A stretch of 64,000 nucleotides of DNA from NCBI GenBank assembly GCA_030144725.1, contig JASKMD010000013.1, positions 2,380,322 to 2,444,321 on the forward strand, given 5' to 3'. The notes beneath the pieces were generated by a model. It ran no database searches. It had not been told where the DNA came from and worked only from the letters and a program-made list of their open reading frames with translations. The stretch is from Haematococcus lacustris. Taxonomy: Eukaryota; Chlorophyta; Chlorophyceae; Chlamydomonadales; Haematococcaceae. The translations under genes were made by a program, and so were the position numbers. Of the stretch, positions 54,423 to 64,000 are shown piece after piece. Numbering within the stretch: the stretch's first letter is position 1; every line of letters begins with the position of its first letter.

Positions 54423-55116
54423 AACCCAACCCTACTCTCCCACCCTGCACTTCCTACTGAGGTCAGGACAAAGGAAGGTGGGTTGTAATGGAGGGCTGCT
54501 ACACCTGCCCCTCCATCTGCCAGCTCTACATCTCCCTACTCTAATGGTGAGTGCATCTAGTACCCATGTCCAATGTTTGCTTCGTTACACAAATCGTCAC
54601 ATCATTGCCGCAGGTCTTGTGCGCCTACACGTGAGACTATCAATGCGCTCCCCACTTCTCTCGCCCTCCCCATGGACCTCCCCTTCCCTTCCCCCTCTTC
54701 CTCCCCGTCACCTCTCCCCTGACATCCCAGCAGCCAGGAGAAAGCCCACCCCACCCACCCTCTTCCCACCCCTCCCTTCCCCCTCTCCCTCCCTCTCCCC
54801 TCCCATACTTGTCAAGCCTAACCTTTCCCACTCCCACCCTTCGATTGACGTGGCATCGCAACCCCCACCTCACCCCACCTTCCCTTCCCTAAACCCTACA
54901 CTCCCCACCGCAGTCCCACCCCACTGGCGCATGGGATATGTTGCCTGGTGTGAGCAGGTAGGAGGCCAGGAGGACCACACAGGTAAGGCCACGGTGATAG
55001 CTAACACAGTGCCCAGCCTGGTCACCCTACCGCGCGTGCACGCCCCTTGGTTGCAGGTCTGATGGGTCACCTCCCCTCCACTTTCCCTATACAACCACCC
55101 CCTCCCAATTCATCCT

Positions 55117-55236
55117 CCCCCGCCCCCGCCCCCGCCCCCGCCCCCGCCCCCGCCCCCGCCCCCGCCCCCGCCCCCGCCCCCGCCCCCGCCCCCGCCCCCG
55201 CCCCCGCCCCCGCCCCCGCCCCCGCCCCCGCCCCCG
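55117..55236. repeat. CCCCCG hexanucleotide run, about 20 copies
   Basis: A near-perfect array; its complementary strand is (CGGGGG)n and a strong G-quadruplex candidate. Confidence 0.93.
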
Positions 55237-55534
55237 CTCCCTCCCCCGCCCCCACCCCCACCCATGCCCCCACCCACCCCAACCCATGCCCCCAACCCAT
55301 GCCCCCACCCACCCCAACCCATGCCCCCAACCCAACCCACCCCCGCCCAGCCCAACCTGGTTGAGCCTCCCGCCTCCCCACCTCCCGCCTCCCTGCCTCC
55401 CGCCTCCCCGTCTCCCGCCTCCCTGCCTCCCACCTCCCGCCTTCCACATCTACCTCCCCTCCCCGCCTTCACTCTTCCACTCCCCCCCCCTTCACTCAGC
55501 AGCCAAAAGGTAGGTAAGTGCTACAGTGCCCCTA

Positions 55535-56742
55535 CTATATCTGCTGCTGCTGCCACTGCTGCTGCTGCTGCTGCCACTGCTGCTGCTGCTGCTGCCCCTA
55601 CTGCTGCTGCTGCTACCCCCCTACTGCTGCTGCTGCTGCCCCCCCTACTGCTGCTGCTGCCCCCCCTACTGCTGCTGCTGCTGCCACTGCTGCTGCTGCT
55701 GCTGCTGCCCCTGCTGCTGCTGCTGCTACCCCCCTACTGCTGCTGCTGCTACCCCCCCTACTGCTGCTGCTGCTACCCCCCCTACTGCTGCTGCTGCTGC
55801 CCCCCCTACTGCTGCTGCTGCTGCCACTGCTGCTGCTGCTGCTACCCCCCCTACTGCTGCTGCTGCTGCCCCCCTACTGCTGCTGCTGCTGCCCCCCCTA
55901 CTGCTGCTGCTGCTGCCCCCCCTACTGCTGCTGCTGCTGCTGCCACTGCTGCTGCTGCTGCTGCCCCCCCTACTGCTGCTGCTGCTGCCACTGCTGCTGC
56001 TGCTGCTGCCACTGCTGCTGCTGCTGCTACCCCCCTACTGCTGCTGCTGCTGCCCCCCTGCTGCTGCTGCTGCTACCCCCCCTACTGCTGCTGCTGCTGC
56101 CCCTACTGCTGCTGCTGCTACCCCCCTACTGCTGCTGCTGCTGCCCCCCCTACTGCTGCTGCTGCCCCCCCTACTGCTGCTGCTGCCCCCCCTACTGCTG
56201 CTGCTGCCCCCCCTACTGCTGCTGCTGCTGCCCCTACTGCTGCTGCTGCTACCCCCCTACTGCTGCTGCTGCCCCCCCTACTGCTGCTGCTGCCCCCCCT
56301 ACTGCTGCTGCTGCCCCCCCTACTGCTGCTGCTGCCCCCCCTACTGCTGCTGCTGCTGCCCCTACTGCTGCTGCTGCTACCCCCCTACTGCTGCTGCTGC
56401 TGCCCCCCTACTGCTGCTGCTGCCCCCCCTACTGCTGCTGCTGCTGCCACTGCTGCTGCTGCTGCTGCCACTGCTGCTGCTGCTGCTACCCCCCTACTGC
56501 TGCTGCTGCTACCCCCCTACTGCTGCTGCTGCTACCCCCCCTACTGCTGCTGCTGCAACCCCCCCTACTGCTGCTGCTGCTACCCCCCCTACTGCTGCTG
56601 CTGCTGCTACCCCCCTACTGCTGCTGCTGCTGCCCCCCTGCTGCTGCTGCTGCTACCCCCCCTACTGCTGCTGCTGCTGCCCCCCTGCTGCTGCTGCTGC
56701 TGCCCCCCCCCCTGCTGCTGCTGCCACCCATGCTGCTGCTGC
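55535..56742 (+). repeat. CTG/CCCCCCTA array
   Basis: Runs of three to five CTG triplets alternate with CCCCCCTA, CCCCTA or CCA for 1.2 kb. The structure matches 36656-37430 but is longer and has CTACTG rather than CTGCTG joints. Poly-leucine, poly-alanine and cysteine frames are artefacts. Confidence 0.88.
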
Positions 56743-57300
56743 CTACAGTACTGTAGGTGTCTACAGTACTGTAGGTGTCTACAGTACTGTAGGTGTCTAC
56801 AGTACTGTAGGTGTCTACAGTACTGTAGGTGTCTACAGTACTGTAGGTGTCTACAGTACTGTAGATGTCTACAGTACTGTAGGGGTCTACAGTACTGTAG
56901 GTGTCTACAGTACTGTAGATGTCTACAGTACTGTAGATGTCTACAGTACTGTAGGTGTCTACAGTACTGTAGGTGTCTACAGTACTGTAGGTGTCTACAG
57001 TACTGTAGATGTCTACAGTACTGTAGGGGTCTACAGTACTGTAGATGTCTACAGTACTGTGGGTGTCTACAGTACTGTAGATGTCTACAGTACTGTAGAT
57101 GTCTACAGTACTGTAGGGGTCTACAGTACTGTAGGGGTCTACAGTACTGTAGATGTCTACAGTACTGTGGGTGTCTACAGTACTGTAGATGTCTACAGTA
57201 CTGTAGATGTCTACAGTACTGTAGGGGTCTACAGTACTGTAGGTGTCTACAGTACTGTAGGGGTCTACAGTACTGTAGATGTCTACAGTACTGTAGGTGC
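56743..57300 (+). repeat. CTACAGTACTGTAG array, 18-bp period
   Basis: About 31 copies of the palindrome CTACAGTACTGTAG are joined by four-base spacers (GTGT, ATGT, GGGT). The spacers are the reverse-complement forms of those at 50.5-51.2 kb, so this array is in the opposite orientation. It lies where the related composite repeats at 29.6 and 37.4 kb carry CCAGTACTGG instead. Confidence 0.92.
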
Positions 57301-58000
57301 CTTCCCCCCATGCATCCTTAACCCCCATGCCCCCTTCGCCCCCATGCAGGAACATCTCAATGTAGCCCAAGCTCGTTTGCTATCCCGACAGTGCTATGCA
57401 AATGCGCTGACAACAAAGCGTGCCTATGTTGCCCAGCCCAGCCCAGCCCTGCCCAGCCCTACTCAGCCTCTAGGATTCGTTACCGACCCTGAGCCTAGCC
57501 CTTGTGTTAGGAACACAAGTGGTGATGTAATGATGTAGGCTAAGAGTCATGATGTAATGATGTGAGGTTATATGTAATGATGGATGGTTGATGGCCAACC
57601 GCAAACAACTTTTGGGGCAATCTCTGCCGCACTCGATATTACACGGGAGGGTGCGGTGCAGGAGGTTGTTGTGATTGCGGGGCATCATCAACATCCACAG
57701 CTTTGCGGGAGCTTGCAAGCCGAGCTACCCAGTACAACCGACAGAACGGACCTAGCTTGCGATAGAGACGGGCCCCGGCCTTAGACCTTACACGTATGTA
57801 TGTAGCTCCCTATGGCGACCTTATTGCGTGGACACAACTTTCGGCACAAATATCTATATCGAGCTTGCGGGCCTACGCTTCGACGCCTCTCACTATTTAT
57901 AGCACGCAGAAGCTGACGGTGCAATCGCGGTAGCAAATGGTGGTTTGAATGTGGAGAACAACATGATACCCTATTTACAAGAGACCTTGTCAAATCTGAC
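57301..58000. other. Intergenic DNA
   Basis: No gene is recognised. A short CCCAG run lies at 57432-57465, and TGATGTAATGATGT words occur at about 57520-57580. Confidence 0.4.
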
Positions 58001-58092
58001 CTACAGTACTGTAGACCTCTACAGTACTGTAGACATCTACAGTACTGTAGACATCTACAGTACTGTAGATGTCTACAGTACTGTAGGTACCT
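58001..58092. repeat. Small CTACAGTACTGTAG cluster
   Basis: Five palindromes with spacers ACCT, ACAT, ACAT and ATGT, followed by GTACCTACACTCC. The orientation is mainly that of the 50.5 kb array. Confidence 0.9.
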
Positions 58093-58449
58093 ACACTCCA
58101 ACTGCTCACATACTCAAAATTTCAACAAGCGTCAAGTGGCGTTGGAGTCGCAAGGACAATCCGAGGCGAACCGCATCAAAAAACTACCCCCCTAGGATGA
58201 CGAATATCCGCACTAATTTGCCTGTGTGGGGTAGGCTGGGAGGGGTTGGGCTGGGAGGGATTGGGTTGGGAGGGGGGGGCTCCTGCAATGAGGTGGGCTC
58301 CTGCGATGATGGGTGGAGATGGGGCGGGCGTGGTGGGTCGTTGCATGCCGTGGCCTTGCACCATTCTGGTGTACATGATGTAACTTCAAAGCTGTCTAAC
58401 AGATAGAGGCCTGGGCTGTTTGTCGTGCAATTTGTTTCAGTAGATGCGC

Positions 58450-58862
58450 CAATGGGTCAAGAACAAACATTTTATAGCCATTTTCCTGTGGGTGCAGCGG
58501 GTGAAACACAGTGGAGGACGCAGTGGAGGAGGGGGTGGGTAAGCCGGTGATACCTTAGTGTGCGCCGACCCAAATGATGTATACGGCAGAAGCGAGTATA
58601 ACAATATGTTCCAAACACCCCGTCAAGGTGCCCTGCACGTCCGGCAGACATCGCGTTGGGTGTTGGCCGGACATTCCATTTGTGCACAACCAGCTCACTA
58701 CGCTAGGTAGATGGGGTCACAGCGATGTAGCTCACCGTGCCAAGGAGACCCGTCTCGCCGATGTGATTTGTTCGCGGGCACATGTGGCAGTACGCGAGCA
58801 AAGACTCCAATGGCTAGCGCTGATGGTCAGATTACGCGGACTAAACCGCCAGTGCCAATTGT
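58450..58862. repeat. Dispersed repeat, copy 2 (inverted relative to 47590-48016)
   Basis: The reverse complement of 47590-48016. The plus frame around 58640-58860 encodes SGRHRVGCWPDIPFVHNQ, then AHRAKETRLADVICSRA, in the same frame as the other copy. It ends about 90 bases before the putative Ty3/Gypsy 5' LTR, so it could be an older repeat next to which the retrotransposon inserted. Confidence 0.65.
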
Positions 58863-58949
58863 AAAGTGCGCACCTCTGGAAGAGATTGCCGCTTCGCGTC
58901 GTCTGGGCTGTCTCGTGAATGCGAGCCGTCGCGGGACGCGGGTTACACG

Positions 58950-59169
58950 TGTAGTGTGAGATTTGGCAAGTGTGAGATTTGGCAGGACTAGCGACATTGC
59001 GTTCGTGAGTACAACTGGTTCGATCCCAGGGAGCCCCGTTCTAAGCTCTAGCCATTCTCGCAACACACCGCTGTAACCCAACACCCTAGTCGGAAGTCAC
59101 CGCCTCGACTGGACCGGCCTTCGAGCTTGTGTCAAAAGGTCATCTGACGTTGCGTCCCCGCACGTTACA
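58950..59169 (+). mobile_element. Putative 5' LTR of a Ty3/Gypsy retrotransposon
   Basis: The segment starts TGTAGTGTGAG and ends CACGTTACA, the TG...CA termini usual for LTRs, and stops two bases before a good primer-binding site. It is about 220 bp. GTGTGAGATTTGGCA is repeated in tandem near its start. The 3' LTR lies beyond the window, so the left boundary is a guess. Confidence 0.45.
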
Positions 59170-59171
59170 GC

Positions 59172-59189
59172 TGGTTTCCGACCCCGAGC
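59172..59189 (+). promoter_or_regulatory. Putative primer-binding site
   Basis: TGGTTTCCGACCCCGAGC begins with TGG, complementary to the CCA end of a tRNA, and lies directly downstream of the putative LTR and 24 bases before the gag start codon. The matching tRNA was not identified. Confidence 0.5.
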
Positions 59190-59213
59190 ATTTAAGCTCG
59201 CGGTCCAGTCAAC

Positions 59214-60839
59214 ATGACTTCAACTACCCAAAATGTCGCTTCGGCGAACAAGACCAATGGCGCCTCTGGCGTCCTTCCTCCAGCTTCAGCTGTTACAGCT
59301 ACAGCGGAGACGGGTCCTGCACTCGGTGCAGCACCGGAGCCGGGCGAGTTGCACGCTTCACTTCCCGAAGGAGGCCAACAGTTGGCTGAAGAAGAGGAGC
59401 TTCTGGACGAGTTTGGCCTGGACCAATTCGACAGCACTTCGACTCCAGTCGACGAGCTCAACGCGCAAATTGCCACCCTCCAGGCGCAACTGGTCGCAGC
59501 GCATGCCAACAACCAGCAAGCTGGTTCGCTGGTGAGTCCTCTTGCTGCTAAGCGTGCTGCTAATGCGGCTTTGCTGTCAGCTAGCCCTAGTCCAGCTAAG
59601 AGGCCAGTCGAAGTAGCGTCGCAGCTAGTCAGGCCTTTGGCTGCTGCTCTGCGCGCACTCCAACACTTGACTGTTGCAATGCACCAGCCTGTTGCGCAGA
59701 AAGATGTTGCCTCGGGTTCATCCGGCACTTCGAACCCTCGCACACTTGCTGCTGTGCGGGACAAGTATGCTGGGGTTCGCCCCACTGCTGCACCCCTGCC
59801 TGCCAATGCCACTGCTGTTGCTGGTCCTGATTCCAACTCACGTCGCGGGTTGCCCGTGACTGAGCGGTGGACTGATGCCAGTTCGACCTCCGGTCGCCGT
59901 GCTCTGTCATTCCTGGAAGACCTTGAAGCACACTGTGTTGCACATGGCCTGGACCCTGCTCTTGCTCTGCCCTCTTTCCTGTCAGGGAAGGCTAGGGATG
60001 TGTGGTTCCAGTCTGTTAGGGACTCATATGCCCTGACCCACTCTGGCTACCCCACATGGCCCTACCTGTCACAGCAGTTCCTTGAGTTTGTAGGAGAGGA
60101 CCTCACCACTGATGCTGATGCAGCACGTGCTAAGCTCCTTGACTCAACTCACCTGCGTATGACTAATGGTGTTGCCCTGTCAGCATACATTACTGACTTC
60201 AGGAACACCCTCACCTTGGCTGGCAAGGACTGCATGACAGATTCCATGCTTGTGAATGTCTTCCAGCGTGGCCTGTCAGCAGATCTGCGTGGTCCTGTTG
60301 CCAAGGATCTGCGTGCCCTTGTGGCCCCCACTTTGGATGAAGCCATTAAGGCTGCCATCACCAACCACAAGGCCCTTGTGGCTGCTGCTGGCTCTGGTGT
60401 GCATCCTGCCTCAAGGCGCCCGGTTGCTGCTGTGCACCAGGTGGCCCAAGTGCAACGTGGGCTGCAGAACCTGGCCAGGTTCCCTGGTCCACCTCCTGGG
60501 CGTCCTGCTGCTCCCTCAGCTGACAGTGAGGGTCCCCCTCCTGCCAGTGGCTATTGCTACCACTGTGGACTGTCGTCCCACTGGACCAAGCATTGCAAGA
60601 GGAAAGCCTCTGGCATGAGCAAGGAAGAGGCCATGAAGGATGCTGGTACCTGGGAGCTGATGCAAGACCTGAAGAAGGGTGGCTCTGCCCCCTACAAGGC
60701 TGCAAAGCGTGACCGCAGCCCTGACCGTGGTGGTGACCATGCTGGTCCCTCCAGGCAGTACCAGGGTAGACGCCCTCAGACTGCCAGGATGGAGGCCAAT
60801 GGCATGGTGAAGCACTTTCAGAAGTATCAGCGCAAATAG
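59214..60839 (+). CDS. gag: Ty3/Gypsy Gag protein
   Basis: This 541-residue nucleocapsid/capsid precursor packages the element's RNA. The first ~190 residues are acidic and low in complexity. A Gag/capsid domain (the retrotrans_gag region) spans about residues 210-390, with SFLSGKARDVWFQSVRD near 258, TWPYLSQQFLEFVGED near 280 and NVFQRGLSADLRGP near 345. One CCHC zinc knuckle, CYHCGLSSHWTKHC, is encoded at 60555-60596 (residues 448-461), followed by a basic tail. The frame ends at TAG 60837-60839, and pol continues in the same frame. The start ATG at 59214 is the first one after the putative primer-binding site. No internal damage is seen. Confidence 0.93.
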   Translation: MTSTTQNVASANKTNGASGVLPPASAVTATAETGPALGAAPEPGELHASLPEGGQQLAEEEELLDEFGLDQFDSTSTPVDELNAQIATLQAQLVAAHANNQQAGSLVSPLAAKRAANAALLSASPSPAKRPVEVASQLVRPLAAALRALQHLTVAMHQPVAQKDVASGSSGTSNPRTLAAVRDKYAGVRPTAAPLPANATAVAGPDSNSRRGLPVTERWTDASSTSGRRALSFLEDLEAHCVAHGLDPALALPSFLSGKARDVWFQSVRDSYALTHSGYPTWPYLSQQFLEFVGEDLTTDADAARAKLLDSTHLRMTNGVALSAYITDFRNTLTLAGKDCMTDSMLVNVFQRGLSADLRGPVAKDLRALVAPTLDEAIKAAITNHKALVAAAGSGVHPASRRPVAAVHQVAQVQRGLQNLARFPGPPPGRPAAPSADSEGPPPASGYCYHCGLSSHWTKHCKRKASGMSKEEAMKDAGTWELMQDLKKGGSAPYKAAKRDRSPDRGGDHAGPSRQYQGRRPQTARMEANGMVKHFQKYQRK

Positions 60840-63800
60840 GAGTTTGCTCAGCCAGTAAACCAAAACTGTGCTGAGTACTCTGAGGCATGCATTGTGTGTG
60901 AACCTGCTCATGTGCTGACTGCTGCACATGCTGATGGGGAATCCCTGCACTTTGCCTTTGCTGGTCACCTGAATGAGCATCCTGCACGTGTCCTGTGTGA
61001 CACTGGTGCTACCCACAGCTTTGTCAGTGCATCATTTGTTGCTGCACATGCTGTACCTGTCCACATGTTGAAGCACATGCAAGAGTGGCATGCTGCTAAC
61101 AACACTGTGTTGAGCTGTTCCCAGTTTGTTAAGGCTGAGCTGAGGTTGCCAGGTGTTACAGTACCCTGCCAACTCAATGTCATGCCTTCCCTCTTGCCAG
61201 ACTTTGATGTCTTGCTAGGGAATGACTGGTTGAATGAGCATGAGGCCGTGATGTCATACCAGGACAAGACACTCAGCCTAGCATGTGACAAGAGTGAGCC
61301 AGTAGTGCTGCCATGTCCTTCTGCTGCTGTGTCTCAGTCAGGGCAGTCTGCTGTAAGCAACCCTGCCTCTTTCCTGGTCAATGCTCTACGTGCAAAACCC
61401 CCTCTGGCTTCTGCAAAAGTTGCTGCCAGGTGGTTACGAAAAGGAGGCACAGGTGTCCTGGCCCTGATCACTGTGGACAATTCAAGTACCCCTGATCCAG
61501 CTCCAGCTGAACCTGACCTACCTCCAGGTGTGTCCCAGGCACTCAATGCTTTGCTGGATGAGTATGCTGATGTGTTTGCACCCATCACATCTCTGCCACC
61601 TGAGCGTCCTGTGGGCCATGCCATCCCCCTTGTGCCTGATGCACGACCCTCTGTGGTACCTCAATACCGCATGAGCCAGGAAGAGCATGCTGAGCTGAAG
61701 AAGCAGGTGCAGGACCTACTTGCCAAGGGCATGATAGAACCTAGCTCCAGTCCTTTTGCTGCTCCTATCCTGTTTGTCAAGAAGAAGTCTGGTGAGTTAC
61801 GCATGTGCCTTGATTACCGTCAGCTCAACAAGATCACCATCAGGGATCAGTATCCACTGCCCAGGATTGATGACTTGTTTGATAAGCTGTCAGGTTGCAC
61901 TGTGTTTTCTTCCCTAGACCTTCAAGCAGGTTACAACCAGATCAGGATCACCCCTGAAGATGTGCCAAAGACGGCCTTCAGGACCCCTGACGGCCACTAC
62001 CAGTTCAAGGTACTGTCATTTTGGGCTCTGCAATGCACCTGCTACATTCCAGCGTGTCATGAATGATGCCTTTGCACCAGTCCTGAACCAGTGTGCCCTG
62101 GTGTACCTGGATGACATCTTGGTCATGTCCAAATCTGTGGACGAGCATTTGAAGCATCTCAGAAAGGTCTTTGACCTCCTGAGGCTCAACAAGCTCTATG
62201 CCAAGCAGTCCAAATGTGAATTCATGCGTACCACGCTGAAATTCCTTGGCCATGTCATCTTTGCTGGTGCTATTGCTGTGGACCCTGAGAAAATCAAGAG
62301 CATTTCTTCCTGGCCTGTGCCTCAATCCCTGCAACAGCTCCAGTCATTCCTAGGTGCTGCTAATTTTGTGCGCAAATTTGTGCATAATTTCAGTGTCCTA
62401 GCTGCACCTCTCACAGATCTGTGTGGCAAAGCTGGTGACTCATTTCTGTGGCACAATTGGCCTGCTGATGAGCTGAAAGCCTTTGCTTCCCTCAAAGCTG
62501 CTGTTGCCCAGGTCCCCATGCTACGTCTACCTGATCACACCCAGCCCTTCCAGGTCTACTGTGATGCCTCACTCCAAGGAGTAGGAGCAGTCCTGATGCA
62601 AGATGGCTACCCCCTTGCATACCTCAGCAAGAAGCTTTCTTCTGCTGAGCGTAACTACACCACTGGTGAGCAAGAGCTTCTTGCCCTCATCACTGCATGC
62701 AAGGAGTGGAGGTGTTACCTTGAGGGTGTACCATTCACACTCTTCACCGATCATAAGCCTTTGACTGCTCTGCCCACCCAGAAGGTGCTGTCTAGACGTC
62801 AGGCTAGGTGGATGGAGTTCCTGTCACGGTTTACATTTGACCTGCAGTACCTGCCAGGTGATGCTAATCCTGCTGACCCACTGTCCCGGATACCTGCTGG
62901 ACCCCAGGACTGTGCCATGGTGTGTGTTGTTACCACCCGGCGGCAAGCTAAACAGTCTTTGGAGAGGGGGGAAGTGCGTGTGGCGCAGGCTCTGCCCCAG
63001 GTTCCACCTGTGGGTACTCCCTCAAATGCCCCCACTGCCGTTGATGCTTTGGCCCCCCGGCCCACAGTGTCTGATAACCCTGTTGCTGCTCACCATAGTA
63101 GGCTCCCTGAGCTTGAGGCCCCATCTGCTGCTGACACCTCAGTGCACTATCCTGCAGCTCCTGCCCACCCATTGGAACTGGCTGATCACCTGGTCCATGG
63201 CTACCGGCTTGACCCTGCGTTTACTGCTGAAGCTGATCTGTCTGGCATGTACATGGACGACCATGGCCTGTGGCGGCGCACTGGCAAGGGCACAGTGATG
63301 GTTCCCAATGACCCTGAACTGCGTGAGTACATTCTGCATGAAATGCATGATGCTGCCTATGCTGGTCATGTGGGTATAACCAAAACCCTTGAGAGGCTGT
63401 CACGAGTGTTCTACTGGGACACCATGCGTGCTGATGTCAGGCACTATGTCACTACCTGTGATGCCTGCCAGCGTGACAAGTCCTCCACACTGAAGCCTGG
63501 TGGCTTACTCAACCCACTGTCCATTCCAGATTACCGTTGGGAGTCAGTGTCAATGGACCTGATCACCAAGCTGCCATCTGCTTCACATGGGTTTGATGCC
63601 ATCTGTGTCTTTGTTGACAGGCTCAGTAAAATGGTGCACTTTGTGCCCTGCAAGGAGAGCATGAATGCCAAGGGCTTTGCCCGTCTGTTTGTTGACAATG
63701 TCTTCAAACTGCATGGCCTGCCAAAAGACATGGTCTCTGACCGAGGTCCCCATTTCCACAACACTTTCTGGCACCATGTGCAGAAGTTGCTGGGCATGAG

Positions 63801-64000
63801 AGGTTCCTTGTCTTCCTCCTATCACCCTCAGTCTGATGGCCAGACTGAGAGGTACAACCGTGTGTTGGAAGAGATGCTACGTCATTACATCTCTCCCACC
63901 CAAGCTGATTGGCCTGACTATCTGTCACTTGCTGAGTTTGCTGTGAACAACTCATGGCAAGAGTCCATCAAGTCTACACCGTTCCTGGTTAATACCGGAC
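60840..64000 (+). CDS. pol: Ty3/Gypsy Pol polyprotein, partial, with one frameshift
   Basis: Pol supplies protease, reverse transcriptase, RNase H and integrase in the order typical of Ty3/Gypsy. The protease has DTGA at 60999-61010. Reverse transcriptase includes [32 protein letters not shown] and the catalytic YLDD at 62104-62115. RNase H starts near [13 protein letters not shown] (aspartate codon 62563). Integrase has the HHCC zinc region at about 63334-63480 and catalytic residues D (63556), D (63739) and E (63847). A run of four T at 62019-62022 appears to hold one base too many: upstream is in gag's frame, which stops at 62066, and downstream is in another frame, open to the window end. 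No ATG lies between the gag stop and the protease motif, so expression by reading through the gag UAG is likely. The element continues past 64000. Confidence 0.93.

Larger units (their letters stand above)
54060..55534 (+). repeat. Third copy of the composite repeat, pyrimidine-rich part
   Basis: The order of modules matches the other copies: GGTAAGAGC-type donors, C/T-rich tracts with acceptor-like GCAG, and a segment at 54900-55115 that is the reverse complement of 32280-32460. CAGCAGCCAAAAGGTAGG then follows at about 55498, and CCCCTACTAT. A CCCAG run (54313-54422) and a CCCCCG run (55117-55236) are embedded. No protein is recognised. Confidence 0.65.

Noticed and set aside
55264..57538. 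Very long frames rich in leucine, alanine, cysteine or valine-tyrosine-serine
   Set aside because: They run through CTG/CCC arrays and 18-bp palindrome arrays and exist in several frames at once.
59011..59040. tRNA gene suggested by GGTTCGATCCC (a T-arm or B-box-like word)
   Set aside because: The T-stem has only four good pairs, and no matching acceptor stem, anticodon arm or A box could be found upstream. It lies within the putative LTR.

Overview
The window reads as nuclear DNA of a GC-rich green alga. A chlorophycean of the Chlamydomonadales is most likely, and Haematococcus is a guess based only on the look of the repeat families. The reasons are two conserved genes split into about 20 small exons with consistent GT-AG introns, introns stuffed with C-rich and CTG-rich simple repeats, and many eukaryotic transposons. 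Two runs of exactly 500 N (20286-20785 and 39457-39956) mark scaffold gaps.

Layout. 1-960 is non-coding and holds a foldback hairpin and a 31-bp tandem repeat. 969-4199 is a decayed hAT transposase gene with a Harbinger-type element nested in its first intron and a MITE in its second. 4770-5068 is the 3' end of a Fanzor/TnpB-like gene on the minus strand. 5434-16732 is a complete SLC26/SulP sulfate-family anion transporter gene in at least 19 exons, ending in a STAS domain. 18652-28369 is a complete cytosolic HSP90 gene in 20 exons, ending in MEEVD. Its sixteenth intron carries a larger antisense Fanzor-like fragment bounded by 16-bp direct repeats.

28.8-39.2 kb is a repeat complex built on the palindrome CCAGTACTGG. 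It contains two inverted copies of a composite repeat and a non-autonomous hAT element with a perfect 8-bp target-site duplication. 40240-43485 is a 1082-codon proline/glutamine-rich exon of unknown function whose 5' part probably lies in or before the gap. 44.7-47.0 kb holds two more broken Fanzor-like copies. 48.4-49.9 kb is a broken minus-strand coiled-coil gene interrupted by a CCCAG pentanucleotide array. 50.3-58.1 kb contains arrays of a second palindrome, CTACAGTACTGTAG, a third copy of the composite repeat, a second foldback and several minisatellites. From about 58950 to the window end is a Ty3/Gypsy LTR retrotransposon with a putative 5' LTR, primer-binding site, gag and pol.

The two host genes are housekeeping genes and show no functional link. 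Most of the rest is mobile or tandem-repeat DNA. The strongest leads are four remnants of one RNA-guided-nuclease-like (Fanzor) family, the modular composite repeat whose palindrome arrays differ between copies but keep the AGTACT core, two foldbacks sharing an identical 13-nt loop on unrelated but paired stems, and a gag-pol junction made of one in-frame UAG. All assignments were made by eye; no alignment or database search was run.
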